Source: Paenibacillus foliorum (GTDB lineage Bacteria; Bacillota; Bacilli; Paenibacillales; NBRC-103111). Taken from it: 64,000 nt of DNA. Below the pieces are notes generated by a model that saw nothing but the letters and a program-made list of their open reading frames with translations, searched no databases and was not told the origin of the DNA. The stretch is from contig NZ_WHOD01000055.1 of NCBI RefSeq assembly GCF_013141765.1, forward strand, positions 280,191 through 344,190. The letters are read 5' to 3'. A program made the position numbers and the translations under genes. The first letter of the stretch is position 1, and the number at the start of each line of letters is the position of its first letter. Shown in pieces: positions 53,251-62,213 of the stretch.

Positions 53251-54065
53251 ATGCTCTCCACATAGCACTTAGGGAAATTAAAATCGGCTTTCGAAATCCA
53301 TGGTCTTATTCCTTTATAGCTTTGTTTACTGTGTTCAGCTTATCGCTTCTGATAATTAATGCTCAGTATTTCTCCCAAGGCTATTCCAGCACAACGGCTT
53401 CAATGCTCAATTTAACCTTGTATTTGCTGCCTTTAATGACACTTCTGCTTGGGGCATTTTCTCTAACGGCAGAAAAAGAGGAGGGCAGCTGGCAGCTCCT
53501 GTCCACCTATCCCATTTCAACCTTATCATTTATAGCAGGCAAATATATGGGGCTTAGTACGGTTCTTTTGACAATCGTAGCATTTGGCTATGGAATTACA
53601 GGTGTTGCCGGATACTTTACAGGCAAAGGACTCGCAGCTGAGTCCTTTGGATTGTTCTTTTCCTTCTCTGCCGGCTTGGTGCTTTTGTTCCTGGCTATTG
53701 CCATTATTCTTGGTACTCTGTCACGTAACCGTTGGCAGGCGCTTACCTTTGCCGTCACAGTTTGGTTTTTCGCTATAATCGGTTGGCCAACGCTGCTCAT
53801 CTCTCTCTTAGGCGTACTACCCTATGTTTGGATTAAACCGATGTTAACCACACTTACGCTACTGAATCCGGCAGAGCTTGTAAGATTATTCGTTGTTGTG
53901 AAGCTGGGTGGTGGCTCGGTGCTAGGACCGGAGTATTATCAATGGGTACATTGGATGAACCAGCCTTCTGGAGGCATTGTGTTCACTCTGCTTAGTCTTG
54001 CATGGATATTGATCTCGATTGGTTTTGCCAATCTAATCTGGGAACGGGGGAGGTCGCGTGGATAG
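53247..54065 (+). CDS. nosY: ABC transporter permease NosY
   Basis: This 272-residue integral membrane protein has six predicted helices, with the ABC2-type N-terminus MNALHIALREIKIGFRNPWS and the conserved LTAEKEEGSWQLLSTYPIST. It is the membrane partner of NosF. Together with NosD they form the NosDFY complex for CuZ maturation. Overlaps nosL by 4 bp and nosF by 8 bp. Confidence 0.92.
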   Translation: MNALHIALREIKIGFRNPWSYSFIALFTVFSLSLLIINAQYFSQGYSSTTASMLNLTLYLLPLMTLLLGAFSLTAEKEEGSWQLLSTYPISTLSFIAGKYMGLSTVLLTIVAFGYGITGVAGYFTGKGLAAESFGLFFSFSAGLVLLFLAIAIILGTLSRNRWQALTFAVTVWFFAIIGWPTLLISLLGVLPYVWIKPMLTTLTLLNPAELVRLFVVVKLGGGSVLGPEYYQWVHWMNQPSGGIVFTLLSLAWILISIGFANLIWERGRSRG

Positions 54066-54813
54066 AATAGTACTTGAGCTTAACCATATCCAGAAGGAGC
54101 TAGGCGGCCAACTAATCATACATGATGCAAGCTTAAAGCTGGCTCAAGGGGAAGTTATTGCTTTATGCGGAGGTAACGGCGCTGGCAAAAGCACGTTGTT
54201 GAGAATGATCGCAGGCATTCTTCAGCCCACAGCAGGTGAGATTCGGATTAAAGGAAAAACGTGGAAGAAAGACCGCAAGGAATATGCTCATCAAATAGGC
54301 TATATGCCGGACGATTATTTATTTGGACAAGGCTTATCCGCTGAGGAGACTTTAGCTTTTTGGGCTTCATTGCGGAAAGTTTCATCTGACCGTGTGAGCG
54401 AGGTACTGGAGTTGGTTGGTCTTATTCAGGTACGGAAACGAAAGGTAAGCTCCTTTTCCAAAGGAATGCGGCAGCGTTTATTATTCGCGCAAGCCCTTCT
54501 AGCCAAGCCGTCCTTGCTCATTATGGATGAGCCGACTAACGGTCTTGATCCTTATTGGATGGGATCATTTGTCGAGCTCATCCGGTATGTCAAAAATGAA
54601 GGGCATGCTATTATCTTCTCAACTCATCAGCTTCAAATTGCAGAAGCGATTTCCGATTATGTACTATTTCTGAAGGAGGGTAGGATCGCTGAGGAGGGAA
54701 CAACGGCTTCGTTTATTGAGCGTTATGGCCCCTATGGTTTATCTGCTGCCTTTGATAAGCTGTTTGCTTTCCCTGATCTGCCATTGTTAACAAAGGAGAT
54801 AAGACAACCATGA
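54058..54813 (+). CDS. nosF: ABC transporter ATPase NosF
   Basis: The 251-residue ATPase starts at a GTG. It has Walker A GGNGAGKSTL (about residues 38-47), signature SSFSKGMRQR, Walker B LLIMDEPTNGLDP and H-loop IFSTHQ. It energises NosY and, through it, NosD. The ATGA overlap with the next gene continues the operon. Confidence 0.94.
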   Translation: MDRIVLELNHIQKELGGQLIIHDASLKLAQGEVIALCGGNGAGKSTLLRMIAGILQPTAGEIRIKGKTWKKDRKEYAHQIGYMPDDYLFGQGLSAEETLAFWASLRKVSSDRVSEVLELVGLIQVRKRKVSSFSKGMRQRLLFAQALLAKPSLLIMDEPTNGLDPYWMGSFVELIRYVKNEGHAIIFSTHQLQIAEAISDYVLFLKEGRIAEEGTTASFIERYGPYGLSAAFDKLFAFPDLPLLTKEIRQP

Positions 54814-55331
54814 AGGACTGGCGTAGATTGACTTCCTTATCAGTTGTCATTCTTATTGCAACAGCTTTGTTATACACCTTGCTTCATTCGCAATCAATTC
54901 AGACTGGATATCTCAAGATCGGTGACAAAGGCCCTGATTTCACCTCTACCACGATGGATGGAACCAGTATCAAACTGTCTGATTACAGAGGGAAAGGAGT
55001 ACTGCTGAACTTCTGGGCTTCCTGGTGTGAGCCTTGTGTTGATGAAATGCCGCGTATAAATAAAGCCTACCATTTGAATACTTCCGGTGTAGAAATAATT
55101 GCAGTTAACGTAGGGGATTCCAGGGCAACTGCGAGGGATTTTATTACCTCGCAGGGGATTAATTTCCCTATTTGGTTAGATCCGAGCGGGGAGGCTGCTG
55201 ACAGCTATCGGGTAACAGGCCTCCCCTCAACATTCCTCATCGATAAGAATGGAAGGCTTGTCAAGGCTGTGGCAGGTGAGTTTCCTGATGAGCTATCCGT
55301 GATCCAGCTTTTGAAATCAGTTCAACACTAG
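54810..55331 (+). CDS. TlpA/ResA-like membrane-anchored thiol-disulfide oxidoreductase
   Basis: The 173-residue protein has an N-terminal anchor helix (LSVVILIATALLYTLL) and a thioredoxin domain with the active site WASWCEPCVDE and cis-Pro segment GLPSTFLID. It keeps cytochrome c apoprotein or copper-site cysteines reduced outside the membrane, which fits the surrounding cytochrome and nos genes. It is the last gene of the operon; a strong terminator follows 9 bp after it. Confidence 0.92.
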   Translation: MKDWRRLTSLSVVILIATALLYTLLHSQSIQTGYLKIGDKGPDFTSTTMDGTSIKLSDYRGKGVLLNFWASWCEPCVDEMPRINKAYHLNTSGVEIIAVNVGDSRATARDFITSQGINFPIWLDPSGEAADSYRVTGLPSTFLIDKNGRLVKAVAGEFPDELSVIQLLKSVQH

Positions 55332-55339
55332 TAAGACGA

Positions 55340-55385
55340 ACCCCACTACACTCAGTCGCTGTGAGTGTAGTGGGGTCTGTTTTTG
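55340..55385 (+). terminator. Terminator of the nos operon
   Basis: ACCCCACTACACTCA and TGAGTGTAGTGGGGT form a perfect 15-bp stem with a 7-nt loop, followed by CTGTTTTTG. Confidence 0.93.
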
Positions 55386-55535
55386 TTTCCAAGGCAATAG
55401 AAAAGTTCAATGATGTTCGCCTTGTACAGAAACTTAGAAATCAAGTTGTGACTGTCCAATGACACATATGCTCAATAAGGAAATACATGTATAATTATGT
55501 CATCCTTAATAAATTTTTGAATGAGGTCTGAACTA

Positions 55536-55934
55536 ATGATAATTTATAAAAGCGATGAAACACCATCATTGAAGGAAGTCATAGCACTATACAACAAAGC
55601 TGCTTTAAGACGACCTAACGACGAGAGACGAATGGAATTGATGTTAAAAAATGCAAATATTAAAGTATCCGCTTGGCAGAACGGGAAGTTAGTGGGTTTC
55701 CTGAGAGCATTCACAGACTTTTGCTTTGATTGTTACATTAACGACATTGCTGTTGACCCTGAGTACCAGGGAATGGGAATCGGCAAAGGACTAGTAGAGT
55801 ATTTAAAAACACAGTTGGAAAAGGATACATTGATGTTCCTTATAACCGCCCCTGAATCTAAAAGTTTTTATGAAAAAATCGGATTTAATAATTTCAAAGA
55901 TATCGAAGATACATGGCACCAAGTTATTAAATAA
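55536..55934 (+). CDS. GNAT-family N-acetyltransferase
   Basis: The protein is 132 residues from the ATG at 55536 behind GAGGTCTG. Motif A is VDPEYQGMGIGKGLVEYLK (Q-x-x-G-x-G), with the late FYEKIGFNNF. This small single-domain acetyltransferase has unknown acceptor. Repeat copy 21 begins 15 bp after its stop. Confidence 0.9.
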   Translation: MIIYKSDETPSLKEVIALYNKAALRRPNDERRMELMLKNANIKVSAWQNGKLVGFLRAFTDFCFDCYINDIAVDPEYQGMGIGKGLVEYLKTQLEKDTLMFLITAPESKSFYEKIGFNNFKDIEDTWHQVIK

Positions 55935-55948
55935 CCCGTTACATATTT

Positions 55949-56022
55949 AAGCTAAACGGAGAACTATAGCTTAATAAAAAGACGCATGGATTAGCGGTCG
56001 CTTTGTGCTAAACAGTCAGAAT
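55949..56022 (+). repeat. Palindromic intergenic repeat, copy 21 (degenerate core)
   Basis: The left box is AAGCTAAACGGAGAACTATA then GCTTAATAA, the core AAAGACG/CGGTCGCTTT is weak, and the right box is GTGCTAAACAGTCAG. Confidence 0.7.
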
Positions 56023-56255
56023 AATTTAATTAAAAACAAAAGAACTATGGTAAAATCAAGGTATTAAAAAGACAACTATCTATCGATTGTATCCAAGCAT
56101 CTTCGATACCTGAAGCAGTAACATATAAGCCCCTTCGAACCTGCTGTAGGCGGTTCGGATGGCTTCCAGAACTAAAACATTGTTGGCAACTATATATTCT
56201 GGTATCAAATAATCAGCTTCAGAGTTCCACATCCATTCATTGAAGGAGGGAGGAA

Positions 56256-57023
56256 ATGGCACAGAAGACTAAGAAAAAAAAGTCTATACTGCAGGAGATA
56301 AGAGCCACTATTCATTCACTAACTAAACCCAAACGCAGTTCCAAAAAAGCAAATCCACGAAAGGCATCAACAGCTAAAAAATTAAAACGCAATACTGAAA
56401 GCACTCTGGAATTCCAAGAGAAGCTAGAACAGAAAATAACTAAAAAAATGTCTGATGAAATGCAAAAGATGAAGCAACAAGTCCAACTAGAACTCTTGGA
56501 AAAACTGAAAAACCAAAAAACTATGCTAAATAATGATAATAAAGGTTCTGTGAAGGAAAAGAAGAAAGAGGTAACCGTTAGAAATAGAGTAAACGTTAAA
56601 AGTAAGATCTTGACTAATTCGGAAAAGAGAAGATATATACCACAAACAGATTGCACTTTCCTAAAACTTTTAATTTTATCTGATAGTGTAAAAGGTGATG
56701 TTGTTGTAGGGTATGAAGTACTGGATAATAGCACTCAAGAAGTTTGGGGAATTGGCATTCATGAGGGGGTCAAGCTGGGAAGGTCTAGAGTGATATTGAA
56801 CACAAAGGTAAAAAGCCGTACAGTTGAGTCTAAGCGTCAATATTATCTGGCCAACGATTCGGATGATACTTTGTACTTCTCAGAGAAATATAAAAAAACA
56901 GTATTGTTGAATGGCAAAGTTACAAGTGCGAATTACACAGATAGACTTGCCGAAGCAATACATCAAGCTTATATGGCAGGATATAAGAGTAATAGTAAAA
57001 CTCCTAAGTTGCGGATGTCGTAA
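56256..57023 (+). CDS. Hypothetical protein with basic coiled-coil N-terminus
   Basis: The 255-residue protein has AAGGAGGGAGG before the ATG. Residues 1-50 are very rich in Lys/Arg, 50-95 form a charged coiled coil (KLEQKITKKMSDEMQKMKQQ), and the rest (about 125-250) is a compact alpha/beta domain with no family I recognise. The basic N-terminus could bind nucleic acid. Its stop lies 21 bp before repeat copy 22. Confidence 0.6.
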   Translation: MAQKTKKKKSILQEIRATIHSLTKPKRSSKKANPRKASTAKKLKRNTESTLEFQEKLEQKITKKMSDEMQKMKQQVQLELLEKLKNQKTMLNNDNKGSVKEKKKEVTVRNRVNVKSKILTNSEKRRYIPQTDCTFLKLLILSDSVKGDVVVGYEVLDNSTQEVWGIGIHEGVKLGRSRVILNTKVKSRTVESKRQYYLANDSDDTLYFSEKYKKTVLLNGKVTSANYTDRLAEAIHQAYMAGYKSNSKTPKLRMS

Positions 57024-57043
57024 ACAATTGAGATATTCACAAC

Positions 57044-57129
57044 CAGGTAACGAGAGCTCAATAATATCATCAGGACGAGGCTGCCGGCATGAAATCGGCA
57101 GCCTCGCTGAGCTAATAGGCAGTTTAGTG
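57044..57129 (+). repeat. Palindromic intergenic repeat, copy 22
   Basis: The left box is CAGGTAACGAGAGCTCAATA. The perfect 11-bp stem CGAGGCTGCCG/CGGCAGCCTCG is at 57076-57086 and 57096-57106. The right box is GAGCTAATAGGCAGTTTAGT. Confidence 0.9.
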
Positions 57130-57278
57130 TAGAAAAGAGGGCCACGTGAACTTGAAAAGTACAGAATTCTTCCTAATTATGGTAATATAAGATTGACATC
57201 TCGAATACAGCTAATTAGACCTTATTAAAGAAACTCTATTTGATTCCGAAATTTATCACCATAATCGAGGAGGGGAAT

Positions 57279-57776
57279 ATGAAACTACAGGTCGAAGGTG
57301 TTTCTGAATTAGTATTAGAGGTTCAATCAATGGAAAGAGCAGTAAGCTTCTGGTCTAAGAAATTGGGATTTCCCATTGTAGATCAATGGGGTTATAACAA
57401 TGGACAATTTGATACGAGCGGTACAGGAAGTATTTGGGCTACTTGGTTATACATCGGCGGAAATACCAGGCTTGGATTATGGCTTCCAAGAAACTTTTCT
57501 GAAGAACAACAAAAAATAAAACATACCTCAGTTAGTCAGTGGAGGAATGGATTGTATGATGAAGGTGGTATCCATGTTCATTTTGCATTATATATCAAAC
57601 CAGAATTATTTGAAGATACCATTTCTATACTGAAATCAATGGATATTGACTTTTTAGCATTTTCAAAAGAAAACCCAGAACCAAGTAATTTATATTTCAA
57701 AGATACAGAAGGTAATATTGTTGAACTTTATACAAAGAACATGAAAAAAGTATATGGAGATTGTCATAATACTTGA
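57279..57776 (+). CDS. Glyoxalase/VOC-family protein
   Basis: The protein is 165 residues from the ATG at 57279 after GAGGAGGGG. It carries paired beta-alpha-beta units: SELVLEVQSMERAVSFWSKK then LGFPIVD in the first half, HVHFALYIKPE and YFKDTEGNIVELYTK in the second, with His and Glu as possible metal ligands. VOC proteins include glyoxalases, dioxygenases and antibiotic-sequestering proteins; which applies is unknown. Confidence 0.85.
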   Translation: MKLQVEGVSELVLEVQSMERAVSFWSKKLGFPIVDQWGYNNGQFDTSGTGSIWATWLYIGGNTRLGLWLPRNFSEEQQKIKHTSVSQWRNGLYDEGGIHVHFALYIKPELFEDTISILKSMDIDFLAFSKENPEPSNLYFKDTEGNIVELYTKNMKKVYGDCHNT

Positions 57777-57780
57777 ACTG

Positions 57781-58077
57781 ACGCGCCACTGCCCGTACGG
57801 AGACTGTGGAAACGAAGAACCCCAAGAAATCTAAATTGGATGCTGCAAGTGATGTCAAGGTACGTTCGGATCTTATACTTGCGAATGCTATTTTGCCATC
57901 CCATGTCCAAACTGACAACCGTTTCAGGTTAACCAATAAAATCGGATAGGATGCGGTGGATTTATAATTGAAATTGCCGTTTGTTCACCAAAGGGTTATA
58001 CCCATACTTGGGGTAAAAAAGTACCACCAAACAAAGTTAGTGCACACGATTTGCATCCAGAAAACAGGTTACGTTAA
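57781..58077 (+). pseudogene. Cysteine-rich zinc-ribbon-like ORF with in-frame stops
   Basis: A single frame keeps coding character for 98 codons: RHCPYGDCGNEEPQEI, then CQGTFGSYTCECYFAIPCPN, then IGCGGFIIEIAVCSPKGYTH and a tail to TAA. It is interrupted by TAA, TGA, TGA and TAA. The nine cysteines suggest a zinc ribbon. Point mutation to stops without frameshift indicates fairly recent decay. Confidence 0.5.
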
Positions 58078-58169
58078 ACAGATAAAGGTGTGTGGTTTAG
58101 GTATGACATAGTGACTTTGTTTTGACCGGAATTTATAGTATGCTAAACCAAAAGGGAGGAGTGGAATTT

Positions 58170-58664
58170 ATGGTTAAACAACTGATCGTCGGCGACGCAA
58201 CGCATGAACTGGCCACTACGCGTCGTATTCTGGAACGCTTGCCCGAGGAGCATATGTCGTGGAAGCCGCACGAGAAATCGATGACGCTCGGAGGGCTGGC
58301 CACGCACCTGGTCAACCTGCTGAACTGGCAAATCGCGATTTTTCAGTATTCGGAGTTCGATCTTTCGACCGTGCCGCTGCGGCGGGAGCCTTTGGAAAAA
58401 CGCGCTGACGTTCTGGAGGAGTTCGACGCGAACGTCGGTAAGTTTGAAAAGCTTCTCGCCGAATGCGACGAGAAAACGCTCGGTGAGGAATGGACGCTGC
58501 GCCACGGCAACCATATCATCCTCCGCGAGCCGCGGGCGATCGCGCTCCGCACCTTCGGATTAAGCCACATGGTCCACCACCGGGCGCAGCTCGGAGTATA
58601 CTTGCGGCTTCTCGATATTCCGGTGCCGGGCATATACGGTCCCTCGGCCGACGAGGAAGCCTAA
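58170..58664 (+). CDS. DinB-family protein
   Basis: The protein is 164 residues from the ATG at 58170, behind GGGAGGAG. It has GGLATHLVNLLNW and a C-terminal LSHMVHHRAQLGVYLRLLD with GIYGPSADE, the full metal-binding pattern of DinB/YfiT-like proteins. Its GC content is clearly higher than that of flanking genes, so it was probably acquired separately. Function unassigned. Confidence 0.88.
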   Translation: MVKQLIVGDATHELATTRRILERLPEEHMSWKPHEKSMTLGGLATHLVNLLNWQIAIFQYSEFDLSTVPLRREPLEKRADVLEEFDANVGKFEKLLAECDEKTLGEEWTLRHGNHIILREPRAIALRTFGLSHMVHHRAQLGVYLRLLDIPVPGIYGPSADEEA

Positions 58665-59326
58665 TGAACTAAGTTTCTCGATTCGATACGCGTCAAGCAG
58701 TCGCAGGGCACCGGCATGACCGTCGGTACTCTGCGACTGTTCTTATTGTCGTCGAAAAGATGCTCGCAATGTAGAAATACCAAGGTGCGAGCTTGGAGCC
58801 CGATAGAATTAGCTTCTTGTTGTACGTTATCTGGTCGAGTTGCAGTGACGGCCACTTGCTGTATTTAATCGTTCTGAAATACCCTTAAGCGTCAAACACT
58901 CCCCACCTTCGTTCCCTGGAATAGCTAAGAAATAAGGAATACATCTGCCAGGGTAGCTGCTCCTTTTTTTATTAAACTAAAGGGTAGTTTAACGCAATAC
59001 ACCCGCGTATAAGTTGTGATAAAATATTTCCAGTACTATACAAATCAAAGATAAAGAGGTGCAACGAACGGTAGCCTTTGTTTATTTGTTATTCTTTTGT
59101 CATTGACATATTAGTTTGTGATTATTGAAATAGATCCGTGTTTATCTGAATATAAGTATGGCAGGTGTTATTAATATTAGCGATGATTATGGAATAAATT
59201 AGATTGGATTACCACTTATAAGTGACAAGTTAGGTATTGATAACAGGAACGAGTTTATACAAGGAGGTTAGGAATAAACCCTTTTATCACGGCTATTGAT
59301 GTCACTTAATTTCAGATGTAGTTTGG
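58665..59326. other. Intergenic region around repeat copy 23
   Basis: Apart from the repeat at 58905-58990 no gene or clear signal is seen. A GC-rich palindromic stretch CAGTCGCAG..CTGCGACTG (58696-58739) may terminate the DinB transcript. Confidence 0.45.
58905..58990 (+). repeat. Palindromic intergenic repeat, copy 23 (degenerate, terminator-like)
   Basis: The left portion has ATAGCTAAGAAATAAGGA, the core AAGGA/TCCTT is weak and is followed by TTTTTTT, and the right box is AAACTAAAGGGTAGTTTAAC. Confidence 0.6.
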
Positions 59327-60154
59327 TTGGATTCAAGGAAATTTTTTATAGGGAGGTTAACAATCATAAAACGGGTCTTGATGAAATTACCCATGGTTTA
59401 TAAATTTAGAATCCTTCAGCTTCAAATAAAGAGAACTATTCATAATTTTTTCACAAAGTTTGCGAATGAAAAAGTAGTTGAAACATTTCCTTATGCAATA
59501 AAACGACATCAATCTCTGCTAAGAAGAAAATTAGGATCTTCTGATCCTGTGTTACAAGAGAACAAAATTACAAATTTAAGTATTGCCCTAAAATCCATTG
59601 ATGGAATTGTATTAAACCCAGGTGAAACATTTTCCTTTTGGCATTTAATTGGGAGGCCTAAAGCAAGCAAAGGTTATATTAACGGATTGTTGTTATCTCA
59701 AGGTGAAGTGAAAACAGGGATAGGGGGAGGTTTATGTCAATTAGCTAATTTACTTTTTTGGCTAGCCTTACATACACCTTTAGAAATTAAAGAAAGACAT
59801 CATCATAGTTTTGACCCATTTCCAGATGAGAAAAGAGTCTTACCTTTTGGAAGCGGTGCAAGTGTATTTTTTAATTATATTGATTTACGTTTTTTTAATC
59901 CCACCAATCATAAGTTTCATTTTCATGTATGGTTAACAGACCAACATTTAAAAGGAATAGTATATTGTGATAACGAGTTACCATATTCATACCATTTGGA
60001 AGAAAGAAACCATCAATTTCATCATATTGAAGGCAAGAACTATAGAGAAAACGAGATATGGAGAAGAGTCATTGATAAACGAACTGGGGATGTCGTTCAG
60101 GAAAAATTAATGATTCACAATTACTCAGAGGTAAAATATGAAGTGTTTTGTTAG
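59327..60154 (+). CDS. VanW-family protein
   Basis: The frame has up to 275 codons. The hallmark core is PGETFSFWHLIGRPKASKGY, then GIGGGLCQLANLLFWLALHT and HHHSFDPFPD, as in VanW of the vanB glycopeptide-resistance cluster, whose activity is unknown. The start is uncertain: TTG 59327 lacks a site, while GGGAGG near 59350 would suit a start a few codons later. No vanH, vanX, ligase or vanRS gene is nearby, so this is a stand-alone homologue. Confidence 0.85.
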   Translation: MDSRKFFIGRLTIIKRVLMKLPMVYKFRILQLQIKRTIHNFFTKFANEKVVETFPYAIKRHQSLLRRKLGSSDPVLQENKITNLSIALKSIDGIVLNPGETFSFWHLIGRPKASKGYINGLLLSQGEVKTGIGGGLCQLANLLFWLALHTPLEIKERHHHSFDPFPDEKRVLPFGSGASVFFNYIDLRFFNPTNHKFHFHVWLTDQHLKGIVYCDNELPYSYHLEERNHQFHHIEGKNYRENEIWRRVIDKRTGDVVQEKLMIHNYSEVKYEVFC

Positions 60155-60221
60155 TAATCATTGTAAAGCATTACGTCAGTGGAAAATCGCCACATAAATG
60201 TCAGATTAAGAGTTGCCACTC

Positions 60222-60250
60222 ACGTTCCTTTAGCGAAGGAACGTTTTTTT
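60222..60250 (+). terminator. Terminator of the vanW-like gene
   Basis: ACGTTCCTT and AAGGAACGT pair perfectly around TAGCG and are followed by TTTTTTTC. Confidence 0.9.
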
Positions 60251-60319
60251 CTGTGTCAAGAGTCGTGATAGTCCAAATTTTAATATAGACAATGCTGCAA
60301 CCGAATAAAGTAAAAATAA

Positions 60320-60514
60320 TTGCAAATAGGTCAAAAGTACACATTATCGAACTATAGTTCACGATCTATAATAAATGTAACCCAAGTTGATCAACTATCG
60401 GTATCAGTAATTTTGGAAGGGAGACAAAAGCCGGAAGATGATCTAGATCGAATTGTGACAGCTCCTTGGTTCGGATATTCTGAAAGCGTTTTAACAGTAG
60501 TGTTATCAGCGTAA
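60320..60514 (+). CDS. Short hypothetical ORF, possibly a gene remnant
   Basis: The 64-codon frame reads like a beta-rich domain end (INVTQVDQLSVSVILEGRQK, IVTAPWFGYSESVLTVVLSA). The TTG start has no visible binding site. It may be the 3' fragment of a larger lost gene. Confidence 0.35.
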   Translation: MQIGQKYTLSNYSSRSIINVTQVDQLSVSVILEGRQKPEDDLDRIVTAPWFGYSESVLTVVLSA

Positions 60515-60656
60515 AAGCCGTTCAAGCCTTTGTCGTGTACGAATAAAGTTTTTATTTAATAGGGCTAGGTTCCGTGAAGGGGGGACCGGCGGTTGGTTCA
60601 AAAAAAAGCGCTCACTTCAAAAAAATATAGGGTTCATCGAAAGGGGAGGATTTTTC

Positions 60657-62192
60657 ATGATTCAATACGAACAGTGGTTTCACAAAAACATTAAGGTGAG
60701 TACTGCAGTCAGTTTGATTGCAGCGCTGCTTACTGCCTGCGGCGGTGACAAGATAGACGGGGGGACGGCGGCGAAAACTGGAATCAAGGAAAAACCTGCG
60801 GAAATCAGCATTTTCACCGAATTTAACACGTCAGAGGCACCAAGTGGTGATAATCCGGTGTTAAAGGAATTTGAGAAACGCACGAACACGAAGTTGACGA
60901 TTACATGGGTATCACCGAATAATTACGTGGAAAAGCAGAATACCGTGCTGGCCTCGGGGGATATACCGGATCTGATGAAAGTCAGTGATTTAATCAACCC
61001 GCTTATGCGTCAGATGGTCGATCAGGGGGCATTTTGGGATTTGACGCCTTTTCTGAAGGATTATCCGCATTTGATGGAGTATCCGAAGGAAGTATGGGAG
61101 AAAACGAAAATCAACGGAAAAAATTACATCATCCCGTCGGTACGTCCGCTTGAAGGCGGAAACGCACTACCATCCATCCGTAAGGATTGGTTGGACAAGC
61201 TGAATTTGAAAATGCCGGAAACTTTGAATGAATTGTACGAGGTACTAAAGGCCTTTACACTCAATGACCCGGATGGAGACGGTAAGCCCAACACGATTGG
61301 CTATACGATGAATGATTATAGTTTTGTGCAAAATGTGCTGAATGAAAGCAACGGCAAATGGAAGTTGCAGGATGGCAAGATGATCAACACCGAACTCGAA
61401 CCGGGTACACACGACGCATTGATCTGGTTGAACAGGCTGTACAAGGAAAAGCTGATACCCGAAGATTTCGCCGCAATGAAGAGTTCGCAAACGGAGGATA
61501 TGGCAAAGGGAGGGAATGCAGGATTGCATATAGATACGGTAGAAGGCATCTGGCGTTCGACGGCCGTCTTGGTAAAAACGAACCCGAAAGCAGATTTCCT
61601 TCCTTTCTCCTATTTAAAGGGCCCGTCTGGCAATGTCTCTTTCCAATCTTCGGGTTTCTCCGGGCTTTTCCTAATTCCGAAAAAGGTTCCCGAGGACAAA
61701 GTGAAAAAAATTCTCGCGCTGATGGATTACGGAGCGACGGAGGAAGGATTTATGTTGGCCTGCTATGGGGTCGAGGGTGTGCACTATAGGGTTGAGGACG
61801 GATTTAAAATAACAACTGAACAGGCGTTGAAGGACAGCGTAGCTCAAAGCTCTTTTGGGAAAATTTTCGAGCGGTATGACAAATATTTGTGGGCTTACCG
61901 GACGGGAATGCCTAAAGACGTATTTGAACGCAACAAAAAAATTATCGACGAGCGCTTAAAGGTGAGCATTGCGGATCCTTCGATTGGCCTTGTGTCGGAA
62001 ACGAATCAAAAGCTCGGAGCCGATTATACGAAAAAAATTAGCGATTTGAAAGTAAAAGTGATCATGGGCAGAGAACCAATTGAAGCCTGGGATAACTTTG
62101 TGAAAGTGTTGAAGGCGGATGCCAACTATATGAAGATTATTCAGGAATATAACAAAGCCTATCAGGACCGTGTTAAAGCGAGCGGCAAGTAG
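60657..62192 (+). CDS. Extracellular solute-binding lipoprotein (LipO/family 1, YtcQ-like)
   Basis: The 511-residue lipoprotein has signal and lipobox (LLTACGG, Cys about 27), then a large binding domain with WVSPNNYVEKQNTVLASGDI, DLMKVSD and GFMLACYGVEGVHYRVEDG. AAAGGGGAGG precedes the ATG. This long type of binding protein normally serves a complex-carbohydrate importer with two permeases. Here no permease follows, so the gene is an orphan, perhaps sensing for a YesM-type kinase or feeding a transporter elsewhere. Confidence 0.9.
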   Translation: MIQYEQWFHKNIKVSTAVSLIAALLTACGGDKIDGGTAAKTGIKEKPAEISIFTEFNTSEAPSGDNPVLKEFEKRTNTKLTITWVSPNNYVEKQNTVLASGDIPDLMKVSDLINPLMRQMVDQGAFWDLTPFLKDYPHLMEYPKEVWEKTKINGKNYIIPSVRPLEGGNALPSIRKDWLDKLNLKMPETLNELYEVLKAFTLNDPDGDGKPNTIGYTMNDYSFVQNVLNESNGKWKLQDGKMINTELEPGTHDALIWLNRLYKEKLIPEDFAAMKSSQTEDMAKGGNAGLHIDTVEGIWRSTAVLVKTNPKADFLPFSYLKGPSGNVSFQSSGFSGLFLIPKKVPEDKVKKILALMDYGATEEGFMLACYGVEGVHYRVEDGFKITTEQALKDSVAQSSFGKIFERYDKYLWAYRTGMPKDVFERNKKIIDERLKVSIADPSIGLVSETNQKLGADYTKKISDLKVKVIMGREPIEAWDNFVKVLKADANYMKIIQEYNKAYQDRVKASGK

Positions 62193-62213
62193 AATAGGGA
62201 GGAGACAACAATT

